Source: Caproicibacterium argilliputei
GTDB lineage: Bacteria > Bacillota > Clostridia > Oscillospirales > Acutalibacteraceae
Assembly (NCBI RefSeq): GCF_029211325.2
Contig: NZ_CP135996.1
Span: 1,240,001-1,304,000 of the forward strand
Reading direction: 5' to 3'
DNA length: 64,000 nt
Position numbers and translations under genes: made by a program. The stretch's first letter is position 1. Each line of letters begins with the position of its first letter. Of this stretch, positions 44,675-53,630 are shown piece by piece. Below the pieces are notes generated by a model. That model saw only the letters and a list, made by a program, of their open reading frames with translations. It was not told where the DNA came from and ran no database searches.

Positions 44675-46630
44675 ATGGACAAACGGGAACTAAGGAAAAT
44701 CCCGGCTCTGCGGGCTACACCGCAGGACATAAGCCTTGCCAAACGCGTGAGCGGCGCCAAATACATTGCAAAGTCAGAGGTAAGGATTTGTGCGCATAAA
44801 AAAACACTGCTCCTGAACCTTTTCCGCGCACCGGAACTGCGCATTGGAAAAGTAGAAGCAGCATTTCGTGTATGTTGTACACACGATGATTATATCACAC
44901 AAGATATGCAGAATGCAACAGCATGTAAGTGGCTCACGGGGAAGTTGTACTCTATCACATGGGAGTATGACGACTACGGGAATGGGGATTTCATAACCTT
45001 TTCTGATGATGAATCAGTTAATCTCGTTCACAAGTTTTTTCACAAAGAGGGAGATCCGATTCGTGTAATTCATGACTTTCAGGAAAGTATTGCACATGAA
45101 CGACTGATGTGCAGATACCGGGAGCTGATGCATCAGATTGATGAAAGAATGAAGTTGGTGCCATCACTGCCGCACGATTTCCGTCACTGGGTGGAGGAAT
45201 ATGCGCTGTATGACAGCCGGTATTTGGTGTATCAGTACAGCCGCAAAAAGCAGATGGACGGATACTGCACACATTGTCACCACGATGTAAAGGTTATTAA
45301 TCCGAAGCACAATCAAAAAGGAATCTGCCCGCACTGCGGAAGCCATGTGATTTTCAAAGCTGCTGGCAAGTTTCACCATCAACTGGATAGAGAGCACGTT
45401 ACGCTCATTCAGCGTGCAGGGGATGGATTTGTTTTCAGATGCTTCACAGCATACAAACGCTATGACAACATCCGAAAGCCAGACATGGCCATTTATGAAG
45501 ATATGCGCAGTTTTGCAGATAAGGGCTTCCAAATCACGAGTGAAGATGCCTACAAGTGGGATTCATTTAGACCAAACGTGAATATTGTACGTTGGAAAGA
45601 CGACCCAGCAGCAGGCGTCTGGTACGAAGGAAAGGTTTATTGGAACAACCTGCAGGAGGTATTGCAAGGTACCAAATGCCAGTACAGCGCTTTGTGGACG
45701 CTGCTGGAGCGGAACCCAGACAAGCGCTTTTATCCGCTTGGGTTTCTCCTAAATTACAAGCCTTCATATGAATATCTCATAAAATTGGGAATGTACAATT
45801 TGGTATTTGAAGATGTAAATAGTAGTGAATATTTGTATAGCAATAATGGAACGGATATTCCAAAGGAAAGCAAGAGTATAGTAGAAGCACTCGGCATTCC
45901 AAAGACAATGTTATCAATGCTGAAAATGATGAATCCGACAAAAAACGAACTTTCCATGTTCCGCGCTGCTGCCGCTGCAGGTAAGTGGACGACACCAGAG
46001 GAGGTCCGCCGAGTTGAAAGCGTCATTCCAGATGCACGGGTATTCTCCGTGCCGGAAACAACGCCGCACAAAATCATGAGGTATATCGAGCAACAAAAAG
46101 GTAGGAACGCAGAGCATGCTTTCAGAGAGTGGATAGATTACATAGGCTTTTGCCGCAAACTTGGTTATGACATGGGGAATAGTTTTATCCTTTTTCCGAA
46201 GGAACTGAAAAAATCACATGATACGCTTATGAACCGCATTAAGATAAAAAACTCACGTGCTGAGGACAAGAAAATTCGCGCCATGTTTAAGGAATATCAG
46301 AGGCGCTTCGAATGGCAGCAGGGAAATTACGTGATGTTGGTACCGCGGTGTGCTGCCGATATCATCAAAGAGGGGCAGGATCAGCATAATTGTGTAGGAG
46401 GATACGTTAAAAGTGTGGCAGAAAAAGCAACAGTTGTACTTTTTCTGCGGAAAAAGGAGAACCCTAAAAAATCGCTTTACACAGTGGAATATTGCGATGG
46501 AAAGGTAATGCAATGCCGGTCGTTTTCTAATGGGCCAATGACTTCGGAAGTGGAAAAACTCATAAAGCAGTTCGAACGGGATATTCTTTGCAGGGCTGAA
46601 AAAGAAAAGATTGGAGTAGGTGTGGCATGA
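44675..46630 (+). CDS. PcfJ-like protein
   Basis: A 651-residue protein starting at ATG 44675 after AAGGAGG; an open frame upstream is only the lysine-rich pcfK region in another frame. It has a zinc ribbon around residues 205-235 (YCTHCHHD...CPHCGSH) and a C-terminal PcfJ domain with DQHNCVGGYVKSVAEKATVVLFLRKK. PcfJ and PcfK occur together; their biochemistry is not known. Being placed among replication genes hints at a role in DNA replication or transfer. Confidence 0.75.
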   Translation: MDKRELRKIPALRATPQDISLAKRVSGAKYIAKSEVRICAHKKTLLLNLFRAPELRIGKVEAAFRVCCTHDDYITQDMQNATACKWLTGKLYSITWEYDDYGNGDFITFSDDESVNLVHKFFHKEGDPIRVIHDFQESIAHERLMCRYRELMHQIDERMKLVPSLPHDFRHWVEEYALYDSRYLVYQYSRKKQMDGYCTHCHHDVKVINPKHNQKGICPHCGSHVIFKAAGKFHHQLDREHVTLIQRAGDGFVFRCFTAYKRYDNIRKPDMAIYEDMRSFADKGFQITSEDAYKWDSFRPNVNIVRWKDDPAAGVWYEGKVYWNNLQEVLQGTKCQYSALWTLLERNPDKRFYPLGFLLNYKPSYEYLIKLGMYNLVFEDVNSSEYLYSNNGTDIPKESKSIVEALGIPKTMLSMLKMMNPTKNELSMFRAAAAAGKWTTPEEVRRVESVIPDARVFSVPETTPHKIMRYIEQQKGRNAEHAFREWIDYIGFCRKLGYDMGNSFILFPKELKKSHDTLMNRIKIKNSRAEDKKIRAMFKEYQRRFEWQQGNYVMLVPRCAADIIKEGQDQHNCVGGYVKSVAEKATVVLFLRKKENPKKSLYTVEYCDGKVMQCRSFSNGPMTSEVEKLIKQFERDILCRAEKEKIGVGVA

Positions 46631-46971
46631 AAAACCTTACAAGTTTGAATCGATATCGTGAACCCATAAATGGGGACTGGGGAAACAACTATGAGGGATG
46701 CTTCAAAATCTTTTTGAATGGGAAGGCATTCTTTGCTGTAGCGAGTGTTGGGGGTGGCTGGGATCATGTAAGCGTCAGCACAAAAAACAATAAACGCTGC
46801 CCCACATGGGATGAAATGCGAATGGTAAAAGAGATGTTCTTTGAGCCGGACGAATGGGCTGTGCAGTACAATCCGCCGGCTAACGATAACATCAGTATTT
46901 GTGACAACTGTCTGCATCTCTGGAGACCTCAAAACGTGGATTTGCCAAAACCGCCGAAAGAATTTGTTTGA
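46627..46971 (+). CDS. Conserved phage protein (DUF7694-like)
   Basis: A 114-residue protein with WDHVSVSTKNNKRCPTWDEM and a late LWRP motif, a pattern I associate with a small phage family of unknown function. The ATG overlaps the pcfJ stop by four bases. Confidence 0.6.
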   Translation: MKNLTSLNRYREPINGDWGNNYEGCFKIFLNGKAFFAVASVGGGWDHVSVSTKNNKRCPTWDEMRMVKEMFFEPDEWAVQYNPPANDNISICDNCLHLWRPQNVDLPKPPKEFV

Positions 46972-46983
46972 GGAGGAATTGAA

Positions 46984-47292
46984 ATGAGTAGAAAGAAGTG
47001 CCGGCTTTCGCCGGAAGAGTTGAATATGCACGAGCAGGCCGTTAAGCTGCGTAAAATGACAGATCGTCAGCTTGTCGCCTGTTTCGCAGCAGAAAAGAAA
47101 GCCGCCTATGAAGATGGTGAATTCCAGGGCAAGAGAGAAGTCCTTAAACATCAACGCCCATCAAATCAAGTAATCGGGGACACTGGAGTGAAAGCTTTTC
47201 TGGAAGATATTCAGTCCGTTAGTGGGATTGGGACGGTGACAATGAAAAAACTTCATAACCTTGCAGAGGAGCGTGGATACCTTGGGGTATAA
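46984..47292 (+). CDS. Small phage protein with a helix-hairpin-helix-like end
   Basis: A 102-residue protein. The C-terminal SVSGIGTVTMKKLHNLAEE resembles a helix-hairpin-helix DNA-binding motif. It precedes and overlaps recU, so it could assist the resolvase; this is inference. Confidence 0.55.
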   Translation: MSRKKCRLSPEELNMHEQAVKLRKMTDRQLVACFAAEKKAAYEDGEFQGKREVLKHQRPSNQVIGDTGVKAFLEDIQSVSGIGTVTMKKLHNLAEERGYLGV

Positions 47293-47866
47293 AGGATGGG
47301 AGAATTTCCAACCGGGTCAGTGCAAATCAGCTACTTTGCAGCACCGGCAACAGGGATACCGCAGCCGCGAACTTGGGCAAGCATTTGAAGACCGTATCAA
47401 CATGGTGTGCGATTTTTACCGCACCCGAGGGATGGCCTACATAGAGAAAACGCCGGAGCCCTTCAAGGTAACAGACCGACAGTATGACAAGCATGGCAAA
47501 TTTGTTGGTTTCACCGGTCATTTTGAGAAGCAGGCGCAGCCGGATTACAAGGGAACGCTTCGTACCGGCAGGGCGGTATGCTTTGAAGCCAAAGCAACCG
47601 AGGCCGGCAAAATCATGCAAGACGCTGTAACCGAGTGGCAGGACAGGGCACTTGAACAGCATCAGCAGTTTGGCGCGGAAGTATTTGTTTTGGTGTCGCT
47701 GAGTCTGCGCAGTTTCTACCGGGTGCCGTGGACAACGTGGAAACTTATGAAGCACATTTATGGGCATAAGTTCATGACGGCAGAAGAACTGGAAAAGTAT
47801 CGCATTACGGACCGCGGTACCGGGATGGTTCACTTCTTAGAGGAAAGCAAGAATGAGCAATTATGA
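47282..47866 (+). CDS. recU: Holliday junction resolvase RecU
   Basis: A 194-residue RecU: RGMAYIEKTPEPFKV, QPDYKGTLRTGRAVCFEAKAT (nuclease core with D, E and K), and FVLVSLSLRSFYRVPW. RecU cuts four-way junctions in Firmicutes and their phages. TTG 47282 is chosen as start, ten bases after GAGGAG; TTG 47261 or GTG 47273 are possible. It belongs with the SbcDC fusion, annealing protein and SSB. Confidence 0.88.
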   Translation: MGYKGWENFQPGQCKSATLQHRQQGYRSRELGQAFEDRINMVCDFYRTRGMAYIEKTPEPFKVTDRQYDKHGKFVGFTGHFEKQAQPDYKGTLRTGRAVCFEAKATEAGKIMQDAVTEWQDRALEQHQQFGAEVFVLVSLSLRSFYRVPWTTWKLMKHIYGHKFMTAEELEKYRITDRGTGMVHFLEESKNEQL

Positions 47867-48074
47867 TGATTTAGTTTCTGATTTTTTTGAGAGCTATGTG
47901 AAGTCACCACGCAGCGGCTACACAAAGGAAGGCAATTTTACTGAGGAAGTTATAACAGCAGCCGCAAAGCTGCTGTTGAATGAGAAAGTTTTTGAATCTG
48001 AGCAGGAAATGAAAAAAGAAGCTCTGAAGGACTACGGAATCATTTTGCCAGCAAAAATTTTTAAGGAGAATTAA
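47853..48074 (+). CDS. Small phage protein, unknown
   Basis: Seventy-three residues; ATG 47853 overlaps the recU end. No motif recognised. AAGGAG near its 3' end serves the next gene. Confidence 0.5.
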   Translation: MSNYDDLVSDFFESYVKSPRSGYTKEGNFTEEVITAAAKLLLNEKVFESEQEMKKEALKDYGIILPAKIFKEN

Positions 48075-48076
48075 TA

Positions 48077-48793
48077 ATGAATTTAGACATACAGGCAATC
48101 GCCGACAGCAAGATTAAAGAAATGCAGGACAGTGGTGCAATAAAAAATCGCATCGAAGAAGATGTTGAAAAGACAGTTTTGCGCGCCATCGATGATTCAC
48201 TGAATGGGTATAAGCTTAGAAATCAGATTGAAGAGCAGATTACTCATGATGTTTCTGAAACACTCAAGAATATTGATTTTACCACTTACAATGGCTTTAT
48301 TGCAGAGCAGGTAAAGGCTTTGACGGAGGGCACCCTGCGGGATGATGTGGCTCAAAAGATTCAAAAGAGTTTTGGCGACATCCTGATTCAGAAGCATGAT
48401 GGAATTAAACTGTCGGAGATTTTCGACAAATACCGTGAATGGGTGAACGGAAACACAGAAGAATCAGAAAAGTATGAACGCCAGAATTTTGTGTGCAAAT
48501 TGGATGAAAAAGAGGACGGTGCATTTACCCATTACACAGTAACTTTTAACGATGAAGGATTGGAGGATTGGGAGCATCCGGAAATTAAGTTTTCTTTGTG
48601 CAGATATAGAGACGAGCCTACGGTATCAATCAGAAATCTGTGGCTTGACGGAGAGTGGACAAAGTCGATGTTTAAGCTTGGGACGTTAAACGAAGTGCAG
48701 GCGCTTATCGCTAATCTTTACTATAATGGCACGAAGATTATTTTGGACATTGATGATGTAGACGACTCTGATGCATTTGATATTGATGATTAA
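48077..48793 (+). CDS. Acidic coiled phage protein, unknown
   Basis: A 238-residue protein with a helical N-terminal half rich in charged residues and a strongly acidic tail (DIDDVDDSDAFDIDD). It starts two bases after the preceding stop. The acidic end could mimic DNA or bind a basic partner, but nothing proves it. A 100-base gap follows. Confidence 0.5.
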   Translation: MNLDIQAIADSKIKEMQDSGAIKNRIEEDVEKTVLRAIDDSLNGYKLRNQIEEQITHDVSETLKNIDFTTYNGFIAEQVKALTEGTLRDDVAQKIQKSFGDILIQKHDGIKLSEIFDKYREWVNGNTEESEKYERQNFVCKLDEKEDGAFTHYTVTFNDEGLEDWEHPEIKFSLCRYRDEPTVSIRNLWLDGEWTKSMFKLGTLNEVQALIANLYYNGTKIILDIDDVDDSDAFDIDD

Positions 48794-48894
48794 CTCGACC
48801 CTGCCGACCTAACAGCATTTTATCACGGGCATCTTAAAGCCTGTCGATATCTGAAATTATTAACACAAAAATTATTATACGAGGAGGATTGGGC

Positions 48895-50013
48895 ATGAAC
48901 ATTACGTGCAATCGGACAGACCTCGCCAGTGCTATTTCCTCGGTGCAGCGGGCAGTATCCACAAAGGCCACCATCCCGGAACTGAGCGGTATCTTAATGA
49001 CAGCGCAAGAAGGCACTCTGGAGTTGATTGGGTATGACTGTGAAACAGTTGGAATAAAGACGAATATCCAGGCAGAAGTGCAGGAGTCTGGCCCGGCGTG
49101 CCTGCCGGCAAAACTGCTCGGAGAAATGGTGCGTAAATTATCTGGTGACAAGGTCCACATTGAAACAGGAGGGAAGCACATGGCTGTGATAAAGTGCGGC
49201 CGCAGCCGATTCAGCGTGGCAGGGTTCGACCCCAATGAATATCCGGCCATACCGAAAATTGAGCAGAGAGAGGTGCTGCGCATCCCGAACGGCATCCTGA
49301 AAGGGATGATTCGACAGACGGCTTTTGCGGTGGCGCAGGTCGATTCAAAGCCAATACATACCGGTACACTGTTCGAAATCAATGAAGGAAAGATTCGGCT
49401 TGTCAGTGTAGACGGATACCGCATTGCGATTCGAGAAGAGAATGTCGGCAATGACTTAAACAAAACATCCTTTGTGGTACCGGGAAAATCCCTGAATGAG
49501 CTTTCCAGAATCCTTCCTGATAATGCTAAGCCGTGCGGGATAGTGATTGGAGATAGACACATTATCTTCTCTGCCGGACAGTATACCGTGTTTTCCCGGC
49601 TGCTCGAAGGAGAGTTCCTTGATTATAGGAGAGCGATTCCTCAGCAGCAGGGAACAGAGGTGGAAGTCAATACGCTGGGCTTCGTTGATAGTATTCAGCG
49701 TGTGTCGCTGATGGTAATGGACCGTTTGAAAAGTCCTATCCGCTGCTCTTTTGGAGACGATGTCATTGATTTGTTCAGTCGGACGCCGCTAGGACAGGCT
49801 TCTGACCAACTGCAGGCCAAAATCCAAGGGGACAATGTAGAAATCGGATTCAATGACCGGTATCTCTTGGACGCGTTCCAGAATGCGGAAACCGACGAAG
49901 TTAAACTTGGATTGAATGGGCCGCTGGCACCCATGACTGTTAAGCCAAAGGATGGGAACAGTTTCTTGTTTATTGTGCTGCCGGTGAGATTGAAACCGGA
50001 GGACAGGGCATGA
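48895..50013 (+). CDS. dnaN: Phage-encoded DNA polymerase III beta subunit (sliding clamp)
   Basis: A 372-residue DnaN homologue: MNITCNRTDLASAISSVQRAV at the start, AVIKCGRSRFSVAGFDPNEYP and VDGYRIAIREE in the middle, and a C-terminal APMTVKP...FLFIVLPVR end. The clamp encircles DNA and tethers polymerases. GAGGAGG precedes ATG 48895. Phages usually borrow the host clamp, so its presence suggests the phage supplies its own platform for replication proteins such as the PcfK-like protein. Confidence 0.93.
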   Translation: MNITCNRTDLASAISSVQRAVSTKATIPELSGILMTAQEGTLELIGYDCETVGIKTNIQAEVQESGPACLPAKLLGEMVRKLSGDKVHIETGGKHMAVIKCGRSRFSVAGFDPNEYPAIPKIEQREVLRIPNGILKGMIRQTAFAVAQVDSKPIHTGTLFEINEGKIRLVSVDGYRIAIREENVGNDLNKTSFVVPGKSLNELSRILPDNAKPCGIVIGDRHIIFSAGQYTVFSRLLEGEFLDYRRAIPQQQGTEVEVNTLGFVDSIQRVSLMVMDRLKSPIRCSFGDDVIDLFSRTPLGQASDQLQAKIQGDNVEIGFNDRYLLDAFQNAETDEVKLGLNGPLAPMTVKPKDGNSFLFIVLPVRLKPEDRA

Positions 50014-50315
50014 TGAGAAGATTTCAAACGATTTGCGTGCTAGTTTGCGTGACTGTGCTTATGGGAGGATGCGCAGAAGGCTCGTCCGTTTCTGCTGCAC
50101 ATGGTAAAAACCTTGCTGGAACAGATACGCTTACGCCAGTTACAGAGGCACAATATGACGGAGAAGGCCATTTTAGTGGTACGTACTATACCTTTTATGT
50201 TGATAACGCAACGGGGGTGGAATACATTGTGTACCAATCAGAAGTTCGTGGTGGTTATTCTACTGCCATTACACCACGCTTGAATCATGATGGAACGCTG
50301 GTGATTAAGAAATGA
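50010..50315 (+). CDS. Small lipoprotein, intact copy
   Basis: A 101-residue protein with a lipoprotein signal: basic start MMRRF, hydrophobic core TICVLVCVTVL, lipobox LMGGC. The mature part (from AEGSSVSAAH on) is repeated exactly in two downstream genes that lack the signal. This copy keeps what is probably the native N-terminus. Overlaps the dnaN stop. Function unknown; surface location is inferred from the lipobox. Confidence 0.7.
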   Translation: MMRRFQTICVLVCVTVLMGGCAEGSSVSAAHGKNLAGTDTLTPVTEAQYDGEGHFSGTYYTFYVDNATGVEYIVYQSEVRGGYSTAITPRLNHDGTLVIKK

Positions 50316-50896
50316 AGCCTATTCTTTTCAATACCCCAATGGTGCGGGCGCTTTTGGAAAATCGGAAAACGACCACACGGCGGGTGATTAAGCCAGAGCC
50401 AGAGTTTTACATAGGCGATTGGGAAATAGTTGGGAGAAATCCAGATCAGATATTGACTGATGGATGGGGCAATAGTCTGAAGCCTGTATATCAAGTCGGA
50501 GACATTCTCTATGTGAGGGAAACGTGGTGCGAGTTCCCGAAAGGAAGATATCATTTTAAAGCCGATTATGGTACAGAGAGAGATGAAGAATTTTTTCAAG
50601 CTGTATCAGATGTAAAGTGGCATCCATCCATTCATATGCCACACGAAGCCACCAGAATCTTTCTGCGCGTGGTCAGTGTTAAGCCGGAACGGCTGCAAAA
50701 CACGAAATATTTTGAGTTTTTAAGCGAAGGGCTTCCATACAGGCAGTTCGAGCGAGATTTACGAACTGATTTTATAGTGCTTTGGGATGGCACAATAAAA
50801 GATTCTGACCGAGATAAATATAGTTGGAACGCGAATCCTTGGGTATGGGTAATTGAATTCGAAAGGATTGAGAATCAGGAGGCTGCCGATGCTTAA
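50312..50896 (+). CDS. ASCH/PUA-like phage protein, copy 1
   Basis: A 194-residue protein with the features of ASCH-like phage proteins: FNTPMVRALLENRKTTTRRV at the start, YQVGDILYVRETWCEFP in the middle and WVWVIEFERI at the end. The ASCH fold binds RNA or nucleotides, but the role in phages is unknown. ATG overlaps the lipoprotein stop and the end overlaps the ssb start by eight bases. Confidence 0.75.
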   Translation: MKPILFNTPMVRALLENRKTTTRRVIKPEPEFYIGDWEIVGRNPDQILTDGWGNSLKPVYQVGDILYVRETWCEFPKGRYHFKADYGTERDEEFFQAVSDVKWHPSIHMPHEATRIFLRVVSVKPERLQNTKYFEFLSEGLPYRQFERDLRTDFIVLWDGTIKDSDRDKYSWNANPWVWVIEFERIENQEAADA

Positions 50897-51353
50897 TGTA
50901 GTAGTTCTCATGGGACGCCTGGTGGCCGACCCGGAGTTACGCCATACGCCGAACGATGTAGCCGTTACCAGTTTCCGCATTGCCGTTGACCGCGCATATT
51001 CAAAGTCCGGGCAGGACAAGCAAACGGATTTTATCGACATTACCGCATGGCGGCAGACGGCCGAGTTTGTGTGCCGCTATTTCACGAAAGGCTCTATGAT
51101 TGCTGTAAAAGGCTCGCTTCGGGTGGATAATTACACCGACAAGGACGGCAACAAGCGTACCAGATATGATGTGCAGGCCGAAAACGTGAGTTTTTGCGGC
51201 GGGCGTAGGGAAAGCAATCAGGAATCACAGGAAAATTACGACGCAAAGCACAATTCGCCTGCTGCAGCAACTGCACCGGCAGCACCGGCTTATTCGAGCG
51301 GTACCAACAGTGATTTTCAGGCACTTCCAGACGATGATGATTTGCCATTTTAA
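50889..51353 (+). CDS. ssb: Single-stranded DNA-binding protein, copy 1
   Basis: A 154-residue SSB: OB fold MLNVVVLMGRLVADPELRHTP, FIDITAWRQTAEFV, MIAVKGSLRVDNYTDKDG, then a flexible linker and the acidic tip DDDDLPF that recruits repair proteins. TCAGGAGG precedes ATG 50889. An in-frame start twelve codons upstream exists but adds a non-conserved segment. Confidence 0.93.
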   Translation: MLNVVVLMGRLVADPELRHTPNDVAVTSFRIAVDRAYSKSGQDKQTDFIDITAWRQTAEFVCRYFTKGSMIAVKGSLRVDNYTDKDGNKRTRYDVQAENVSFCGGRRESNQESQENYDAKHNSPAAATAPAAPAYSSGTNSDFQALPDDDDLPF

Positions 51354-51370
51354 TTAAAGGAGACAAAACG

Positions 51371-51682
51371 ATGAAAAAATCACTTATTAAAGTCGGCTGC
51401 ATTTATTCCAACGGCAAGGGGAGGCTCCGCAAAATTGTAGCAGAAGGCTCGTCCGTTTCTGCTGCACATGGTAAAAACCTTGCTGGAACAGATACGCTTA
51501 CGCCAGTTACAGAGGCACAATATGACGGAGAAGGCCATTTTAGTGGTACGTACTATACCTTTTATGTTGATAACGCAACGGGGGTGGAATACATTGTGTA
51601 CCAATCAGAAGTTCGTGGTGGTTATTCTACTGCCATTACACCACGCTTGAATCATGATGGAACGCTGGTGATTAAGAAATGA
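51371..51682 (+). CDS. Chimeric gene at repeat junction, copy 1
   Basis: A 103-residue ORF after AAAGGAG. Residues 1-23 (MKKSLIKVGCIYSNGKGRLR...) read like the start of an unrelated phage gene; from AEGSSVS on it is identical to the lipoprotein body. The switch coincides with the repeat boundary at 51440. It lacks the signal peptide and lipobox, so the product would stay in the cytoplasm, and it may be non-functional. Confidence 0.7.
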   Translation: MKKSLIKVGCIYSNGKGRLRKIVAEGSSVSAAHGKNLAGTDTLTPVTEAQYDGEGHFSGTYYTFYVDNATGVEYIVYQSEVRGGYSTAITPRLNHDGTLVIKK

Positions 51683-52263
51683 AGCCTATTCTTTTCAATA
51701 CCCCAATGGTGCGGGCGCTTTTGGAAAATCGGAAAACGACCACACGGCGGGTGATTAAGCCAGAGCCAGAGTTTTACATAGGCGATTGGGAAATAGTTGG
51801 GAGAAATCCAGATCAGATATTGACTGATGGATGGGGCAATAGTCTGAAGCCTGTATATCAAGTCGGAGACATTCTCTATGTGAGGGAAACGTGGTGCGAG
51901 TTCCCGAAAGGAAGATATCATTTTAAAGCCGATTATGGTACAGAGAGAGATGAAGAATTTTTTCAAGCTGTATCAGATGTAAAGTGGCATCCATCCATTC
52001 ATATGCCACACGAAGCCACCAGAATCTTTCTGCGCGTGGTCAGTGTTAAGCCGGAACGGCTGCAAAACACGAAATATTTTGAGTTTTTAAGCGAAGGGCT
52101 TCCATACAGGCAGTTCGAGCGAGATTTACGAACTGATTTTATAGTGCTTTGGGATGGCACAATAAAAGATTCTGACCGAGATAAATATAGTTGGAACGCG
52201 AATCCTTGGGTATGGGTAATTGAATTCGAAAGGATTGAGAATCAGGAGGCTGCCGATGCTTAA
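51679..52263 (+). CDS. ASCH/PUA-like phage protein, copy 2
   Basis: Protein identical to the copy at 50312-50896, with the same overlaps on both sides. It lies in the second repeat unit. Confidence 0.75.
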   Translation: MKPILFNTPMVRALLENRKTTTRRVIKPEPEFYIGDWEIVGRNPDQILTDGWGNSLKPVYQVGDILYVRETWCEFPKGRYHFKADYGTERDEEFFQAVSDVKWHPSIHMPHEATRIFLRVVSVKPERLQNTKYFEFLSEGLPYRQFERDLRTDFIVLWDGTIKDSDRDKYSWNANPWVWVIEFERIENQEAADA

Positions 52264-52720
52264 TGTAGTAGTTCTCATGGGACGCCTGGTGGCCGACCCG
52301 GAGTTACGCCATACGCCGAACGATGTAGCCGTTACCAGTTTCCGCATTGCCGTTGACCGCGCATATTCAAAGTCCGGGCAGGACAAGCAAACGGATTTTA
52401 TCGACATTACCGCATGGCGGCAGACGGCCGAGTTTGTGTGCCGCTATTTCACGAAAGGCTCTATGATTGCTGTAAAAGGCTCGCTTCGGGTGGATAATTA
52501 CACCGACAAGGACGGCAACAAGCGTACCAGATATGATGTGCAGGCCGAAAACGTGAGTTTTTGCGGCGGGCGTAGGGAAAGCAATCAGGAATCACAGGAA
52601 AATTACGACGCAAAGCACAATTCGCCTGCTGCAGCAACTGCACCGGCAGCACCGGCTTATTCGAGCGGTACCAACAGTGATTTTCAGGCACTTCCAGACG
52701 ATGATGATTTGCCATTTTAA
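52256..52720 (+). CDS. ssb: Single-stranded DNA-binding protein, copy 2
   Basis: Protein identical to the SSB at 50889-51353, including linker and acidic tip. It is in the second repeat unit. Confidence 0.92.
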   Translation: MLNVVVLMGRLVADPELRHTPNDVAVTSFRIAVDRAYSKSGQDKQTDFIDITAWRQTAEFVCRYFTKGSMIAVKGSLRVDNYTDKDGNKRTRYDVQAENVSFCGGRRESNQESQENYDAKHNSPAAATAPAAPAYSSGTNSDFQALPDDDDLPF

Positions 52721-52737
52721 TTAAAGGAGACAAAACG

Positions 52738-53049
52738 ATGAAAAAATCACTTATTAAAGTCGGCTGCATTTATTCCAACGGCAAGGGGAGGCTCCGCAAA
52801 ATTGTAGCAGAAGGCTCGTCCGTTTCTGCTGCACATGGTAAAAACCTTGCTGGAACAGATACGCTTACGCCAGTTACAGAGGCACAATATGACGGAGAAG
52901 GCCATTTTAGTGGTACGTACTATACCTTTTATGTTGATAACGCAACGGGGGTGGAATACATTGTGTACCAATCAGAAGTTCGTGGTGGTTATTCTACTGC
53001 CATTACACCACGCTTGAATCATGATGGAACGCTGGTGATTAAGAAATGA
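52738..53049 (+). CDS. Chimeric gene at repeat junction, copy 2
   Basis: Identical to the chimeric gene at 51371-51682; the junction is at 52807. It has the same ribosome site and no signal peptide. Confidence 0.7.
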   Translation: MKKSLIKVGCIYSNGKGRLRKIVAEGSSVSAAHGKNLAGTDTLTPVTEAQYDGEGHFSGTYYTFYVDNATGVEYIVYQSEVRGGYSTAITPRLNHDGTLVIKK

Positions 53050-53630
53050 AGCCTATTCTTTTCAATACCCCAATGGTGCGGGCGCTTTTGGAAAATCGGA
53101 AAACGACCACACGGCGGGTGATTAAGCCAGAGCCAGAGTTTTACATAGGCGATTGGGAAATAGTTGGGAGAAATCCAGATCAGATATTGACTGATGGATG
53201 GGGCAATAGTCTGAAGCCTGTATATCAAGTCGGAGACATTCTCTATGTGAGGGAAACGTGGTGCGAGTTCCCGAAAGGAAGATATCATTTTAAAGCCGAT
53301 TATGGTACAGAGAGAGATGAAGAATTTTTTCAAGCTGTATCAGATGTAAAGTGGCATCCATCCATTCATATGCCACACGAAGCCACCAGAATCTTTCTGC
53401 GCGTGGTCAGTGTTAAGCCGGAACGGCTGCAAAACACGAAATATTTTGAGTTTTTAAGCGAAGGGCTTCCATACAGGCAGTTCGAGCGAGATTTACGAAC
53501 TGATTTTATAGTGCTTTGGGATGGCACAATAAAAGATTCTGACCGAGATAAATATAGTTGGAACGCGAATCCTTGGGTATGGGTAATTGAATTCGAAAGG
53601 ATTGAGAATCAGGAGGCTGCCGATGCTTAA
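53046..53630 (+). CDS. ASCH/PUA-like phage protein, copy 3
   Basis: Protein identical to the other two copies (50312 and 51679). It is in the partial third unit. Confidence 0.75.
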   Translation: MKPILFNTPMVRALLENRKTTTRRVIKPEPEFYIGDWEIVGRNPDQILTDGWGNSLKPVYQVGDILYVRETWCEFPKGRYHFKADYGTERDEEFFQAVSDVKWHPSIHMPHEATRIFLRVVSVKPERLQNTKYFEFLSEGLPYRQFERDLRTDFIVLWDGTIKDSDRDKYSWNANPWVWVIEFERIENQEAADA

